A stretch of DNA of 64,000 nucleotides, from NCBI GenBank assembly GCA_009617715.1, contig VTFK01000587.1:1-64000 (forward strand). Reading direction: 5' to 3'. The translations under genes were made by a program, and so were the position numbers. Shown piece after piece: positions 63,601-64,000 of the stretch (positions within the stretch are counted from its first letter, which is position 1; each line of letters starts with the position of its first letter). This stretch comes from Plectrocnemia conspersa (Eukaryota > Arthropoda > Insecta > Trichoptera > Polycentropodidae). The notes below the pieces were generated by a model. It did not search any database, was not told the DNA's origin, and saw only the letters and a list, made by a program, of their open reading frames with translations.

Positions 63601-64000
63601 AAAAAATTACCTCTACCTATTAAAAATGGAAATTTTAATTAAAATGGAAATTTACAACATCACTTTGTATAAATAAATTAAATAAATATGATTTATCCTA
63701 AATCAATAAATATCTATCGTTTTATATATTATCTTGAAAATACTTTAGAATTGTATGCTTTGAACGGAGATAAAGTTAGACACGTGATTTTCAATTTCCG
63801 CTAACATTATAGGAGGAAATCCACAACAGTTTGACAAGTTGAGTACAACTTGAATAGGAAATGGCGAGGGTGGTTGTAGTTTACAAGAAAAATAAAATTT
63901 TATTATTATTCGAAACGGAGACCAACAAGAGTTTTGGTCCCCATGTCAAATATTTTTATCGTAAATAATTTATAATTATTAATTAAATCACGATGTGTAT

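Overview
The window reads as AT-rich, gene-poor nuclear DNA of an insect. One protein-coding segment is recognisable with confidence: the first coding exon of an FLVCR-type transporter on the minus strand (21047 down to 20727), ending at a consensus splice donor. The repeat spectrum (mariner, jockey-like and other non-LTR retrotransposons, TTAA-flanked piggyBac-like MITEs, hAT relics) fits an arthropod. I cannot name the order or species from sequence alone.

Layout. 1-20.7 kb: no further exon was found, so this is most simply the first intron of the FLVCR gene, which would exceed 20.7 kb and run off the left edge. It carries a 171-bp tandem repeat (4.1-4.6 kb), a pure (AT)n tract (6.6 kb), hAT-like termini, a nested composite transposon (14.2-16.4 kb), a cluster of unrecognised plus-strand coding-like segments (17.6-19.5 kb) and two TTAA-flanked MITEs. 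21.0-21.2 kb: 5' leader and probable promoter. 21.9-22.7 kb: a clean TA-flanked transposon with 44-bp terminal inverted repeats. 23-47 kb: gene desert with a degenerate ~235-bp tandem array (25.5-27.1 kb), MITEs, and mariner, jockey and hAT relics. 47.9-50.1 kb: a rearranged, partly palindromic block of LINE fragments, a MITE, four (AT)n tracts and five repeats resembling hammerhead-ribozyme cores. 50-64 kb: more desert with a second trace of the 25.5-kb array, a repeat shared with 41.5 kb, and a 5'-truncated non-LTR retrotransposon (60.28-61.55 kb) with a recognisable reverse transcriptase, poly(A) tail and candidate target-site duplication.

Several GC-richer, low-repeat islands (near 1.4, 5.8, 9.6, 13.0, 45.3, 46.4, 51.4, 57.4 and 63.4 kb) lie in the AT-rich background. 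They have no convincing ORFs and are candidate regulatory DNA, which only cross-species alignment can test.

The most interesting signals are the hammerhead-like repeats, whose stem changes sequence between copies while staying paired; the nested transposon with Transib-like ends; the TA-flanked TIR element; and the small MITE families with strong internal palindromes. No host pathway can be reconstructed, because only one exon of one host gene is certain.
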